From positions 114,403 to 178,402 of the forward strand of contig JANWJS010000011.1 of the NCBI GenBank assembly GCA_025451845.1: a stretch of DNA of 64,000 nucleotides. Reading direction: 5' to 3'. Source of the DNA: Steroidobacteraceae bacterium. Its GTDB lineage: Bacteria; Pseudomonadota; Gammaproteobacteria; Steroidobacterales; Steroidobacteraceae. The number at the start of each line of letters is the position of its first letter. Position 1 is the stretch's first letter. Positions 16,891 to 25,106 of this stretch are shown here, in pieces. Below the pieces are notes generated by a model. That model was not told where the DNA came from and ran no database searches. It saw only the letters and a program-made list of their open reading frames with translations. The position numbers and the translations under genes are program-made.

Positions 16891-17910
16891 TCAGTGCCGT
16901 CGGTCCGACTTTCGCTTTTCCATCTCTACCTTCAGGTGGCGCACGCCGGTATCGCTCAGCACGTCGGGGTCACGCCACAATTCCCGCTCGGCAAGCTGCG
17001 CGAGGGTCTGCTCGAGCGTCTCGGCCCCTTGGGAGGCGCTGCGGCGTGGCTCGCTCCCGGGTTGCGCCTCCGTTGCCCAGGCGGCCGTGCCGCTCGGCTC
17101 GAATCCGTGGCCGAGATGCTGCTGCACGAAACAGGGAATCGACTCCACGTCCGAGTGGGCTTCACGTGCGCGAGCAATCTCCTCATCGAGCACCGGCACT
17201 ACCGCCGCCGAGGCGAAGGTCGAGCGTACGTGCAACGCGACCAACTTAGCCGACACCGGATCCGCAAAGAACCCGAGCCGCAGAAAGAAGCAGGAGCGGT
17301 TGGCGCGGCGGGTCTCGACCGCATAAAGCGAGTACGCGTTGAATATCTCGAGCGCCGGGATACGGCTCGGATCGATCGCCCGTGGCGACCAATGGAGCTG
17401 CACGGCGAAGTGAACGGGCGCGCCGCGAGCGACGGCTTCCTTCAGAGCGAGCCGGACACCCGTGTCGTCGGGGCGAAGCAGCTCGATCTGTTCGCTGCCG
17501 CGCGTGTCGACCTCGCTATGAGGCGGGAGGTAGCGGCGCGTTTCCAGAATGTTGAGCACCTGCGTGTCGGTCAACGGCTCAGGAGTCGCCGGCGATTGCC
17601 AGAACTTGCGTGGCGCAGCGGTCGCGGTCGCATCGGGATGTCGGCTGCGTACGGATTGCGCCCACCTTTCGGCATGGGCCAGCGTCCCGAAGAACCCCAT
17701 ATGCAGATACAGGTGGTCAGCGCCATCCTGCTGCGGCGTACGGCTCGTGAAGAATGTGAACGGCTTGAGATGGGGTGATTGCGGTGGCCGAATCGAAACC
17801 GGTTCGAGCAGCCGGCACAGCGTGAGCATGAATGGGCCAGCGGCCGTGTTACCTCGATGCACGACGTGGGTGCTCGAAGGATCAAGCGATCTAGCTGATG
17901 TCGATGTCAT
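16891..17910 (-). CDS. protein with two SPOR-like modules, under riboswitch control
   Basis: A 339-residue protein with no signal peptide or clear membrane helix. Two related modules are visible: about 50-105 (HLYLHMGFFGTLAHAERWAQSVRSRHP) and about 183-242 (SCFFLRLGFFADPVSAKLVALHVRSTF). Both follow the SPOR pattern, in which a strand with G-x-F is followed by a helix with A-x-x-x. The C-terminal third is acidic and ends in a Lys/Arg-rich tail. SPOR domains bind peptidoglycan, but these may be repurposed, since no export signal is seen. GGGGGA lies just before the ATG at 17910. The long leader carries a c-di-GMP riboswitch, so expression should respond to the motile-sessile switch; the role is unknown. 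Confidence 0.6.
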   Translation of the reverse strand: MTSTSARSLDPSSTHVVHRGNTAAGPFMLTLCRLLEPVSIRPPQSPHLKPFTFFTSRTPQQDGADHLYLHMGFFGTLAHAERWAQSVRSRHPDATATAAPRKFWQSPATPEPLTDTQVLNILETRRYLPPHSEVDTRGSEQIELLRPDDTGVRLALKEAVARGAPVHFAVQLHWSPRAIDPSRIPALEIFNAYSLYAVETRRANRSCFFLRLGFFADPVSAKLVALHVRSTFASAAVVPVLDEEIARAREAHSDVESIPCFVQQHLGHGFEPSGTAAWATEAQPGSEPRRSASQGAETLEQTLAQLAERELWRDPDVLSDTGVRHLKVEMEKRKSDRRH

Positions 17911-17996
17911 GGGTTCCCCCGGAATGCAAGATCCAATCGCTGCCGGGAGGGCGTCAGATCCGACGCCGTCGAGCTTGCACGCTCACACGTGAAGTG

Positions 17997-18078
17997 GAGT
18001 GGCAACCCCGCTGTCATAGGCTTATGCCCTTAGACCGGTAGCTTTGCGTCCCCGCCTTTCGGCGGGTTTGCCTTTATC
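17997..18078 (-). promoter_or_regulatory. c-di-GMP-I (GEMM-I) riboswitch aptamer
   Basis: Read on the minus strand, the leader shows the GEMM-I hallmarks in order: GGCAAACC (18072 to 18065), a CCGCC-GAAA-GGCGG stem with GAAA tetraloop, then GGACGCAAAGC, then CCGG and a second stem closed by GGC-ATAA-GCC, and finally AGCGGGGTTGCC, whose TTGCC (18005 to 18001) can pair with the opening GGCAA. Spacing and order match the known class, which binds cyclic di-GMP. The next gene downstream on this strand begins at 17910. A GGCGTC/GACGCC hairpin between aptamer and start codon could serve as the expression platform; there is no T-run, so translational control is more likely than termination. Confidence 0.87.
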
Positions 18079-18236
18079 GCTGTAAGCTCAAAGCCGATCC
18101 CAGATGTTCCCTATTCGACATGAGCGCATCTGAGAACGCAGAGGTAGCATGGCCCCTCAAATATGATATGTCTAGTGGCGGAGCCGTCTCCTTTTGGCGT
18201 CAGCGGCCGGCGCCGAGGGCGCAATTGCAAACCATC

Positions 18237-18678
18237 ATGACCCCTATCGAGCAGCGAATCGCCGCCAGCTTCGCCGCGCAGCGGTTGATGGAAAACACTC
18301 GGCGCGCGGTTGGCCCTCGTAGCGGAGGGCGAGGTGCATATCGCCCTGCCGTTTCCCGAGCATCTTTCGCAGCAGCACGGCTTTGGGCACGCAGGCGCGA
18401 TTACCAGCATTGTCGAGAGCGCCTGCGGCTATGCGGCGCTGACCCAGGGGCCGCCGGACTGCGAGGTCCTCTCTGCCGAGCTCAAGATCAACCTTATGCG
18501 GCCGGCGCTGGGCCGACATTTCCTTGCCATCGGGAGAGTGCAGAACACCGGCAGATTACTCGCGGTCTGCACGGGGGAAGTTCGGGCCTTCGCTGCCGCC
18601 GGGTCTGCTTACAGGGTGATCGCTCTCATGCAGGCGACCATGATCATGGTTTCCGGAGAGGGTGGCATGAATAAGTAA
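18237..18678 (+). pseudogene. PaaI-type hotdog thioesterase, frameshifted
   Basis: The 5' part (from ATG 18237) reads MTPIEQRIAASFAAQRLMEN in one frame. The rest (LGARLALVAEGEVHIALPFPEHLSQQHGFGHAGAITSIVESACGYAALT and onwards) reads in another. Removing one A from the AAAA run at 18292-18295 restores a single frame, giving a protein of about 146 residues, the normal size for this family. The core HGFGHAGAITSIVES is the hotdog active-site helix, so the product would be an acyl-CoA thioesterase. It may be a true loss-of-function mutation, phase variation or a base-calling error. Confidence 0.75.
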
Positions 18679-18779
18679 AGTCAGGCCACGATCGGCAACT
18701 ATCATGCGATGACGGTCACTGCTCCATCCGGTGCGATCTGTCAAGGTCACCCCAAGAGGCTAGTGTTGAGGGCATCGCC

Positions 18780-18989
18780 ATGGTCACGGGTCTGCATCAT
18801 CAGGAGATCGACGATCGGCAGTCGGGGGAATTCACCGAGCAATACCTGCTCGATCGCTTGATCGCCGCGGGCATCGGGTGTCTGGATGACTGGCGCGCGC
18901 TCTCGCCACGGGCGAGACGTAACATCTTCGGTATCACTTCGGGTATGGCCCGGGCTCTTGATCGCCTGGCGAAAGGGCGCCTGAAGTAA
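18780..18989 (+). CDS. small hypothetical protein
   Basis: A 69-residue frame with plausible composition (MVTGLHHQEIDDRQ, then a helical region rich in Leu, Ala and Arg). GAGGG is about 8 bases before the ATG. No family recognised. It lies in the same direction as, and between, the broken thioesterase and the VOC-DUF302 gene. The basic C-terminus (RLAKGRLK) and helical centre could suit nucleic-acid binding, but that is not evidence of function. Confidence 0.4.
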   Translation: MVTGLHHQEIDDRQSGEFTEQYLLDRLIAAGIGCLDDWRALSPRARRNIFGITSGMARALDRLAKGRLK

Positions 18990-19051
18990 TGATGTTTTAG
19001 AGGCGCGCGCAGAGAGGAGAGACGGCCATCGGAATCATCGGACTCGATCAT

Positions 19052-19786
19052 GTGCAGTTGGCGATGCCCGCGGGGGGGGAGAACCGAGCGCGCGCATTCT
19101 ACGGCGAGGTGCTGGAGCTTCCCGAAAGGCCCAAACCGCCGCCGCTCGCCGCGCGCGGCGGCTGCTGGTTCGAGGCCGAATCGGTGAAGATCCACTTGGG
19201 GGTTGAGCCTGACTTCCGGCCCTGCGCCAAGGCCCATCCGGGACTTCTCGTCGGCGATCTGGACAGCCTGCTGGCCCGATGCCGGGACAAGGGATTCCAC
19301 GCGACGGAACCGGAGATCATCGAGGCGACGCGGCGCGCATTCGTGCGCGATCCTTTCGACAACCGTATCGAGCTGATCGAGCGGACTTCGTCTGCGGCTG
19401 TCATTCCTGGTGCAATACAGCTGCTCTCGTATCACCCCGTCAACACCACGATCGATCGCCTGGAGGGGCTGCTGAAGCAACGAGGGATCCTGGTCTTCGC
19501 GCGTATCGATTTCAGCGGCGACGCCGGGCGCGCGGGACTGCGAATGCGCGCGCAGCAGATGCTGATCTTCGGCAATCCCAAGGCAGGCACGCCGCTGCTG
19601 CTGGCGGCGCCGGCGGCGGGGCTCGATCTGCCACTGAAATTGCTCTCGTGGGAGGCGACCGACGGAAGAGTCTGGGTCGCCTATAACGATCCCCAGTACA
19701 TCGTGCAGCGCTATCGTCTGCCGGGTGAACTGGCCGCGAATCTCGCTGCCGTGGTCCCGCTGATCGAGCGCGCCGTCGCGCAGTGA
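19052..19786 (+). CDS. VOC domain fused to DUF302 domain
   Basis: A 244-residue protein. Residues 1-115 are a VOC/glyoxalase half (ARAFYGEVLELPERPKPPPLAARGG, LLVGDLDSLLARCRDKG, FVRDPFDNRIELIE). Residues about 125-240 are a DUF302 domain (TIDRLEGLLKQRGILVFARIDFSGDAGRAGL, MLIFGNPKAGTPLL, KLLSWEATDGRVWVAYNDPQYIVQRY). The given GTG start lacks the first VOC strand; upstream, in frame from 19028, the bases encode IGIIGLDHVQLAMP, which completes it, and GAGGAG sits about 10 bases before an ATC at 19028. The true start may therefore be ATC, or the ATG may have been lost. Function unknown. Confidence 0.75.
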   Translation: MQLAMPAGGENRARAFYGEVLELPERPKPPPLAARGGCWFEAESVKIHLGVEPDFRPCAKAHPGLLVGDLDSLLARCRDKGFHATEPEIIEATRRAFVRDPFDNRIELIERTSSAAVIPGAIQLLSYHPVNTTIDRLEGLLKQRGILVFARIDFSGDAGRAGLRMRAQQMLIFGNPKAGTPLLLAAPAAGLDLPLKLLSWEATDGRVWVAYNDPQYIVQRYRLPGELAANLAAVVPLIERAVAQ

Positions 19787-19796
19787 AGCGCGCTGC

Positions 19797-20249
19797 TCAG
19801 GTCCGCCGTGTGTTATCGACTACGAGCCGCAGCACCGGCCGGGCTGTCAATGCCTCGAGCCAGTCGGCGCAGTAGGCGCGCACCCCAGGCAGCGTGCTGG
19901 CGAATACCCGGCATTGCGCGAAGTACGACAGCTCCATCGTGCGGCGATGTCCCGAAGACGCCGACCTTTCCACGTAAAGTATGAAGCCGCGTGGGTCATC
20001 CTCGTATCGGCCGTACCGTGCAACCGCGAGCCTCTCGCGGGAAATGCAGCCGAGAGCCAGCAGATCCTGCTTGCATCCCCGGTACTTGATCCGCAGACCC
20101 GGAGCGTGGGTCGCGACCCCGCCAAGGATCTCGAGGCCGCCGGGCATCTGCTCGATCGAGAGCAGCACGGGATAGTGAGCGTCTTCGGTCAGCTGTATCT
20201 CGCGGCAGCGGCCCTGTATGCAGAAGAACTCATGCACGGCCCTCATCAT
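19797..20249 (-). CDS. hypothetical protein
   Basis: A 150-residue protein starting at one of two consecutive ATGs (20249, 20246); a longer frame to 20384 has no start signal. It has several cysteines (FFCIQGRC, YRGCKQD, GCISRER) and an Arg-rich middle. No signal peptide and no family recognised. It converges on the VOC-DUF302 gene with an 11-base gap. Confidence 0.5.
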   Translation of the reverse strand: MMRAVHEFFCIQGRCREIQLTEDAHYPVLLSIEQMPGGLEILGGVATHAPGLRIKYRGCKQDLLALGCISRERLAVARYGRYEDDPRGFILYVERSASSGHRRTMELSYFAQCRVFASTLPGVRAYCADWLEALTARPVLRLVVDNTRRT

Positions 20250-20574
20250 TGCAATCCCGCCATGACCCAGACCCCCGTTTGGCGGCAGTGGTGATCGGCG
20301 CGCGCGCGCAGGTGCGAATTGCTGCGCGGCGCCGGCGTTCGGGCCGATGCCCGTTTTCCATGGAACGCGCCCGGTGCAATCCAAGGTGCGGATGACCCCC
20401 TGGCGCGCAGTGGTGATCCTGCCCGAGTGCGAGATGAGCGGATGCGAGAGCCGTCACGAGATCAGGCGGTGGCCCTGTGGAATCGACGACCCGTCATCGA
20501 CCATCGATTCGGCGTAAGCGCAGGCGAAGCCGAAGGTCCTGCAGTGTGGAGGCAATGAGCGGTGTCGAAGTTCC
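20250..20574. other. intergenic region without recognised features
   Basis: I see no convincing gene or RNA. GCAGTGGTGATC occurs twice (near 20286 and 20408) as a 12-base direct repeat of unknown meaning. Confidence 0.4.
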
Positions 20575-21966
20575 TCAGAGATACCTTCTCACTGAAAGGA
20601 GAATGCTGCCGGCAGCAGGCAGACTGCCGAAATCCGATCTCCGGGATCCGAAATCTCCCGCGGCCAGCAGTCCGATCGTCCAGGCGTCGGACCAGTAGTA
20701 ATCGGCCTCTCCCTGAGCCTGCCCCGAGCCGTCGCGCAGATCGACGTTCGCGAACCCTGAGAGCTCGAGATTGAGCCCGAACGCATCGGTCAAGTCGGCT
20801 CTTACGAAGATGGCCTGCTCCGTGCTCTGCTCCTCTTGATCGAGTGCATAGCCGCGGATGTACCAGAGCTCGTTGGCGAGCGCCGGCAGTGCTGCTGCTG
20901 CGCTGCCGATTGCAAACCAGCGACTCCAATCCTCTGAGGTGAAGCCGGCCTGATTGAGGTGATATTCGAGGTTCCAGGTGACACGGCCTGGGGTGGTGTA
21001 CGAGGCGCCGATGGCGAGCTCATTCTTGAGAGAACTGCCTGGTGATGGCGGCGGCTCATCGGTAGCGCCCGCGGGCAGCGCGCCCGCGGCACGGCCGAAG
21101 TCGAGCGCTCGGGCAATCAGGTCGCGGCGCCTGGCGGCCGATTCCTCGACGTAGGCGACGATACTGTGGCCGAGAGTCATCGCGAGATTGAGCCCGAATC
21201 GAGTGTCGTGGCGGTCATGATAGATCAGCACTTCAGGAATGAGGTCCGAAGAGAGATCGATGCTGCTCTTGATTAGGAAGCGATGCTCCGAGTTCATACG
21301 GCCGAGCATCGGGTCGAAGGTCGACAACTCGGTGTTCGAGTATATCGGGCTCTGTCGCCGCAATCGCGGCGCGAACGCCACGGTGATAGACCCACCCGCC
21401 CCGATGTGCTGCAGTCGGAGCATGACCGTTCCCAGACGGTCCTCGCGCAAGACGGTGGGATCGGCCGAGAGAGGCTCGGACACCGTCCGCGCTTTGAAGT
21501 AGTCGGTCGGGTTGTACCCCAGCGCGATGCCGCTCTTGAGGTTGATCCGGCCGAAGGCCAGATAAGTCTGGTCCGCCAGCCGCCATTCCATGTACGCCTC
21601 GCGAAGGTCGTTCACGATGCTCTCCTGATCGGGGGAGGAGATATCGCTTTCGGCACGGAGATTGAATCGATCGCTGAAGATGAGACGAGTTGCCGGCCCG
21701 ACGTTCCAGGCGGTGCGCGCGTCCAGGAGAAGCCGCTCCTGCCAGTCGTACGAGGGCTGCGCCGGCACGGGCAATTCGTTGCGCAACCACACTGCCGTCA
21801 GCGCGTTCTCCAGGTAGAGATTCTGCCCCGAACGGCTGTCCCTGACCTTCGGTGGGGATTGCGAATCAGGCGGGATGAGCGACAGATCGCCATCAGACTG
21901 CGCGCTCACCGTGCCGCTCCCGGCCAAAGCAAGCAGGAGCAAGCCCCACCCGATACCCCGCGTCAT
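20575..21966 (-). CDS. outer-membrane beta-barrel protein, last gene of a Lol-like cassette
   Basis: A 463-residue secreted protein: signal peptide (residues 1-22, ending SAQ), a short Pro/Ser linker, then alternating amphipathic strands with many Tyr, Trp and Arg (AYMEWRLADQTYLAFGRINLKSG, GTVMLRLQHIGAGGSITVAFAPRLRR). The G-R-x-N-x-K-x-G segment and the pattern RLIFSDRFNLRAE resemble porin-like barrels of the alginate-export and DUF1302 kind. It overlaps the stop of the LolA-like gene by 4 bases, and is the fourth member of an ABC ATPase-permease-LolA-like-barrel operon, so it may receive or insert a dedicated cargo in the outer membrane (inference). Confidence 0.7.
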   Translation of the reverse strand: MTRGIGWGLLLLALAGSGTVSAQSDGDLSLIPPDSQSPPKVRDSRSGQNLYLENALTAVWLRNELPVPAQPSYDWQERLLLDARTAWNVGPATRLIFSDRFNLRAESDISSPDQESIVNDLREAYMEWRLADQTYLAFGRINLKSGIALGYNPTDYFKARTVSEPLSADPTVLREDRLGTVMLRLQHIGAGGSITVAFAPRLRRQSPIYSNTELSTFDPMLGRMNSEHRFLIKSSIDLSSDLIPEVLIYHDRHDTRFGLNLAMTLGHSIVAYVEESAARRRDLIARALDFGRAAGALPAGATDEPPPSPGSSLKNELAIGASYTTPGRVTWNLEYHLNQAGFTSEDWSRWFAIGSAAAALPALANELWYIRGYALDQEEQSTEQAIFVRADLTDAFGLNLELSGFANVDLRDGSGQAQGEADYYWSDAWTIGLLAAGDFGSRRSDFGSLPAAGSILLSVRRYL

Positions 21967-22748
21967 CTCGTCTCGAGATGGGGCAGGTAATCACGTTGAA
22001 ACCACGTGTCCGGTATGTCCAGATAAGCGTAATCGGAGGATGTGGCGACGGTGGCCAGTGATTTATCCACCGCATCGATGATGATCGTCTGCGTTGGACG
22101 AGTCCTCCCCAAAACACTGCTGAAACCGCGATAGTAGGCGATCTTCAGCAGACGTCCGCTATCGGAGTAGAAGGCGGCCTTGATCGGCAAGTAGGTCCTC
22201 TGCTCGACCCAAAATTCCACGCGGCCGTAGGTAGCCAGGTCGTCTGCTGCCTTCATCTGCAGGTGCCAGCACTTCCGTTGAGCGCTGCCGGCATCCTCGA
22301 TGTTTTCCGTTGCGAGCACAGTCGCGTTGTAGTCGGCGGATAGATTGACCGTCAGCACATCGCCGATGGCGGCTTGACCCACGAGTTGCTGCGCAGGAGA
22401 AATGCGCACACTTGCCTTGGACGCCGGATCGTAGAACCACAAGGCGCCGCCTCCCAGCAGCACTCGCTTGCCGGCATCGCGTGGTGGTGCGACATACTGC
22501 ACCAGGTTCCGGAACTGGTGCCTTCGGGGGTCCATCTTGGCGAATACCGCCAGGGTGTCCTGACTGCGCGCCCTGCCTGAGGCGTACTCCACCAGAGTCA
22601 CTGTCGTACGGAAGGGCTGTTGCGGATTTCGGACCTCATCCGTGCGGGCGATGATGTCCAGCGCGGTATCTGCTCGGGCCTGGGCGCACGCGAGCAGGAC
22701 GCATCCGAGCGCCACCCATAACCGCCGGTTTCGCAAGGTCATGTTCAT
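21963..22748 (-). CDS. LolA-like outer-membrane lipoprotein-sorting protein
   Basis: A 261-residue periplasmic protein. It has a signal peptide cut after AQARA, then DTALDIIARTDEVRNPQQPFRTTVTLVEY and repeated antiparallel-strand segments (LWFYDPASKASVRISPAQQLVGQAAIGDVLTVNLSADYNATVL, HLQMKAADDLATYGRVEFWVEQRTYLPIKAAFYS, RPTQTIIIDAV), the pattern of the LolA-like half-barrel family that often accompanies FtsX-type permeases. The likely role is carrying a lipid or lipoprotein across the periplasm. Start chosen at ATG 22748; GTG 22757 and ATG 22742 are alternatives. It lies 12 bases after the permease gene. Confidence 0.8.
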   Translation of the reverse strand: MNMTLRNRRLWVALGCVLLACAQARADTALDIIARTDEVRNPQQPFRTTVTLVEYASGRARSQDTLAVFAKMDPRRHQFRNLVQYVAPPRDAGKRVLLGGGALWFYDPASKASVRISPAQQLVGQAAIGDVLTVNLSADYNATVLATENIEDAGSAQRKCWHLQMKAADDLATYGRVEFWVEQRTYLPIKAAFYSDSGRLLKIAYYRGFSSVLGRTRPTQTIIIDAVDKSLATVATSSDYAYLDIPDTWFQRDYLPHLETR

Positions 22749-22760
22749 GGGCTGCACCGA

Positions 22761-24170
22761 TCAAACGTGTCTCAGGGCATCGACGACGGAAAGCCTTGCC
22801 GCGCGGTTTGCGGGCAGAAGCGCCGCAAGTGTTGCGACCAGTACCAATCCCAGCCAGGCGCCGCTGATGAGTCCAGGCTTGCCCAGGACATCGACGCGAA
22901 GGGGTATCGGATTCGCATTCCCCGGAGGTACCCAGGTCAAGCCGGCATGATTGACCGCGAGGGAGAGGGCGATCGCCAGGAGGGATCCGACTGCCGCACC
23001 GATCGCGCCGATGAGCATGCCTTCCATGAGGAACTGCCGGCGAATGCCCTGCCTGCGGACCCCCAATGCGCGGGTGGTGCCGATCTCATTGGTGCGCTCC
23101 ATGACGTTCATGGTCATGGTGTTCACCACGGCGAAGAGCACGATCATTCCCATGACCAGCGTCATGAAGAGGAAGATTCCACTGAAGAGTCGAACCACCT
23201 GCCCGTAGAAGGGATTGAGCTCGCCGAAGCCCCGGATCTCGAGAGGAAGGCGATGTTGCCGGATCAGTGCCGCGAGGCGGGCTCTGGCCGCCGGCATGTC
23301 ACGGGTGCGCGCGAGCTGCAGTACGATGCCGGTCACTTTGTGCTCGCCGCGGCCGTAGACCAGCTGCTGTGCAAGGGGCAGGTCCATGATGACGTAGTTG
23401 TCGTCCAGTTCCCGCACGCCCTGCTGCTCAACCCCCGCGACCGTCAAACTCACGATGTTTGGAGCGCCATCTGCGGTTGCCGCAAGCAGCTGGATCCGGG
23501 GCTCGCCCTGGGCAGCGTTGGGGTGTTCGCCGGTATCACGGTCTGCGAGATCGAGCACCTCCCTATTCACTGCGGAGGTACCCGGAGTCTGCGCTGCCGC
23601 GGTGTCGGGCGCTGGAGGGCAATCTTTCAGTCGCAAAGGACCACATAGGCCCAGCACGCGGGCCATGCCAAGGCCGAGGAGCCCGACACTCTCCTCACTA
23701 TCCGCCATCCGCCTGTCGAGCCCGTTGACCGCGCGCGTGTCATAGGGGTCCCACCCGCGCATCCGCTCTCTATCGGACGGAACGATTCCGATGCCGAGGA
23801 AAGTCTTCGATGCGTCGACCGTACCCGTGAAGTTACCCGCGATCCCCAACACCGACTGGGTCGGGGTCATCACATTGATCATCGGTCGAAGTATCGGGTC
23901 GTCATGAATCAATTCCATGACCCCGCGATAGTGAGCGATGCCATAGGCAGCCGGGTTGCCTTCGCCGAAGAGGAAGTAACCCGAGTGGAAGACGGTCAGA
24001 TGCCCGTTGCGCTGCACATTGCCGGTCTCCAGCCCCGAGAATATATAGCTGGTGAATCCTCCGAAAAGGAGCAAGGCCAGACTGCCCGCCGCCACCGCCG
24101 ACCCGGTCATGATGGATCTGCGGCGATTGCGCAGGATGTTGCGCAGGACGATTTTGAGGAGCAGATTCAT
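22761..24170 (-). CDS. ABC transporter permease, FtsX/MacB/LolC type
   Basis: A 469-residue permease. One N-terminal membrane helix follows NILRNRRRSIMTGSAVAAGSLALLLFGGF. A long periplasmic core (about 45-320) comes next, then FtsX-type helices (IFLFMTLVMGMIVLFAVVNTMTMNVMERTNEIGTTRALGVRRQGIRRQFLMEGMLIGAIGAAVGSLLAIA and a last helix near 440). MERTNEIGTTRALG is the coupling-loop signature. Systems of this type use cytoplasmic ATP to move the periplasmic core and extract membrane lipoproteins or lipids. Its start overlaps the ATPase stop (ATGA). The periplasmic domain is larger than in typical LolC/E and carries a Gly/Pro-rich insertion (CPPAPDTAAAQTPGTS). Confidence 0.88.
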   Translation of the reverse strand: MNLLLKIVLRNILRNRRRSIMTGSAVAAGSLALLLFGGFTSYIFSGLETGNVQRNGHLTVFHSGYFLFGEGNPAAYGIAHYRGVMELIHDDPILRPMINVMTPTQSVLGIAGNFTGTVDASKTFLGIGIVPSDRERMRGWDPYDTRAVNGLDRRMADSEESVGLLGLGMARVLGLCGPLRLKDCPPAPDTAAAQTPGTSAVNREVLDLADRDTGEHPNAAQGEPRIQLLAATADGAPNIVSLTVAGVEQQGVRELDDNYVIMDLPLAQQLVYGRGEHKVTGIVLQLARTRDMPAARARLAALIRQHRLPLEIRGFGELNPFYGQVVRLFSGIFLFMTLVMGMIVLFAVVNTMTMNVMERTNEIGTTRALGVRRQGIRRQFLMEGMLIGAIGAAVGSLLAIALSLAVNHAGLTWVPPGNANPIPLRVDVLGKPGLISGAWLGLVLVATLAALLPANRAARLSVVDALRHV

Positions 24171-24901
24171 TGCTCGGTCTCCATACGATGCTCGAGCAAC
24201 GCTCCATCGCGGATCGCGAAGATGTCGTCCGCGTGCGAGATGAGTTGCGCGTCGTGACTCGCAAATATGAACGTCGTGTTCAGCTCCGCCTGAACGCGCC
24301 GCATCAGCGCGATGATCGAGGCGCCCGTGACGCTGTCCAGATTGGCCGTCGGCTCATCCGCGAGCACGAGGGTGGGGCGTTTGACCAGGGCGCGGGCGAT
24401 GGCGACGCGCTGTTTTTGACCGCCGGACAGCTCGTTTGGGAATCGATGGGCATGCTCGGCCAGTCCGACGGCCTCGAGCATGGCCATCGCGTGCTGCCGG
24501 CGCGACGCCACAGTCATTCCGAGGAGTATCAACGGATACTCGACGTTCTCGTAAGCTGTAAGCACCGGTACGAGACTGAAGTTCTGAAAGATGAAGCCGA
24601 TATGGCGCGAGCGGAAGTCCGCCAGACGGTCATCGCTGAGCCGGGTGACGTCTTCCTCGCAAACCTCCACTGCGCCGTCGGTCGCCGTATCGATGCAACC
24701 GATGAGGTTCAGCAGGGTGGTCTTGCCGCTTCCGGAAGCGCCGATCACGATCGAGAAGCGATTGGCAGGAATCGCCAGCGTAATGTCGTCGAGCGCCTTC
24801 ACGTCCGTGCTCCCGACCCGATACGTCTTGAGGACCCGCGAGAGTCGGACAACGCTGGACGAAGAAACCCGGGGGACCATACTCTTTACCTCTGCGGCCA
24901 T
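24167..24901 (-). CDS. ABC transporter ATP-binding protein, LolD/MacB type
   Basis: A 244-residue ATPase with Walker A GASGSGKT (about 54-61), Q-loop FIFQNFSLVPVLTAYENVEYPL, signature LSGGQKQR, Walker B LVLADEPTANLD and the H-loop SHD. FQNF-LVP-TAYENVE is characteristic of the LolD/MacB/FtsE group. It energises the downstream FtsX-type permease. The start is uncertain: ATG 24901 is given; ATG 24880 has AGAGGT about 7 bases upstream and TTG 24910 is possible. First gene of the four-gene operon; a 23-bp palindrome lies 56 bases upstream. Confidence 0.9.
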   Translation of the reverse strand: MAAEVKSMVPRVSSSSVVRLSRVLKTYRVGSTDVKALDDITLAIPANRFSIVIGASGSGKTTLLNLIGCIDTATDGAVEVCEEDVTRLSDDRLADFRSRHIGFIFQNFSLVPVLTAYENVEYPLILLGMTVASRRQHAMAMLEAVGLAEHAHRFPNELSGGQKQRVAIARALVKRPTLVLADEPTANLDSVTGASIIALMRRVQAELNTTFIFASHDAQLISHADDIFAIRDGALLEHRMETEQ

Positions 24902-24956
24902 CCGGCCCAATCTAGGGCCACCTCTCCTGAATGACTATCCGCGATAATGTGGACAC

Positions 24957-24979
24957 GCTATGAAGCGGAGCTTCATAGC
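24957..24979. repeat. perfect 23-bp inverted repeat upstream of the ABC operon
   Basis: Arms GCTATGAAGC and GCTTCATAGC flank GGA. No T-run follows on either strand, so it is more likely an operator or an RNA hairpin than a terminator. It lies between the divergent ABC operon and dmeRF, nearer the ABC start. Confidence 0.5.
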
Positions 24980-25070
24980 GGTGGCGCGGCTCGGCTATGT
25001 CCATGTCCCGTGGACCTCATGCCAAAAGACTCCGCGCTGCTCGCCCGCCTTTCACGACCTCGGTGTAGCA

Positions 25071-25085
25071 TAGGGTGACCCCCTA
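25071..25085. promoter_or_regulatory. candidate DmeR/RcnR operator
   Basis: TAGGG-TGACC-CCCTA, an inverted repeat with G and C tracts, lies 21 bases before the dmeR start. RcnR/FrmR-family repressors bind AT-flanked G/C-tract sites of this layout, so autorepression of dmeRF is likely. The match is by eye. Confidence 0.55.
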
Positions 25086-25106
25086 CCCCAAGAGGTGGCT
25101 TCCAGC

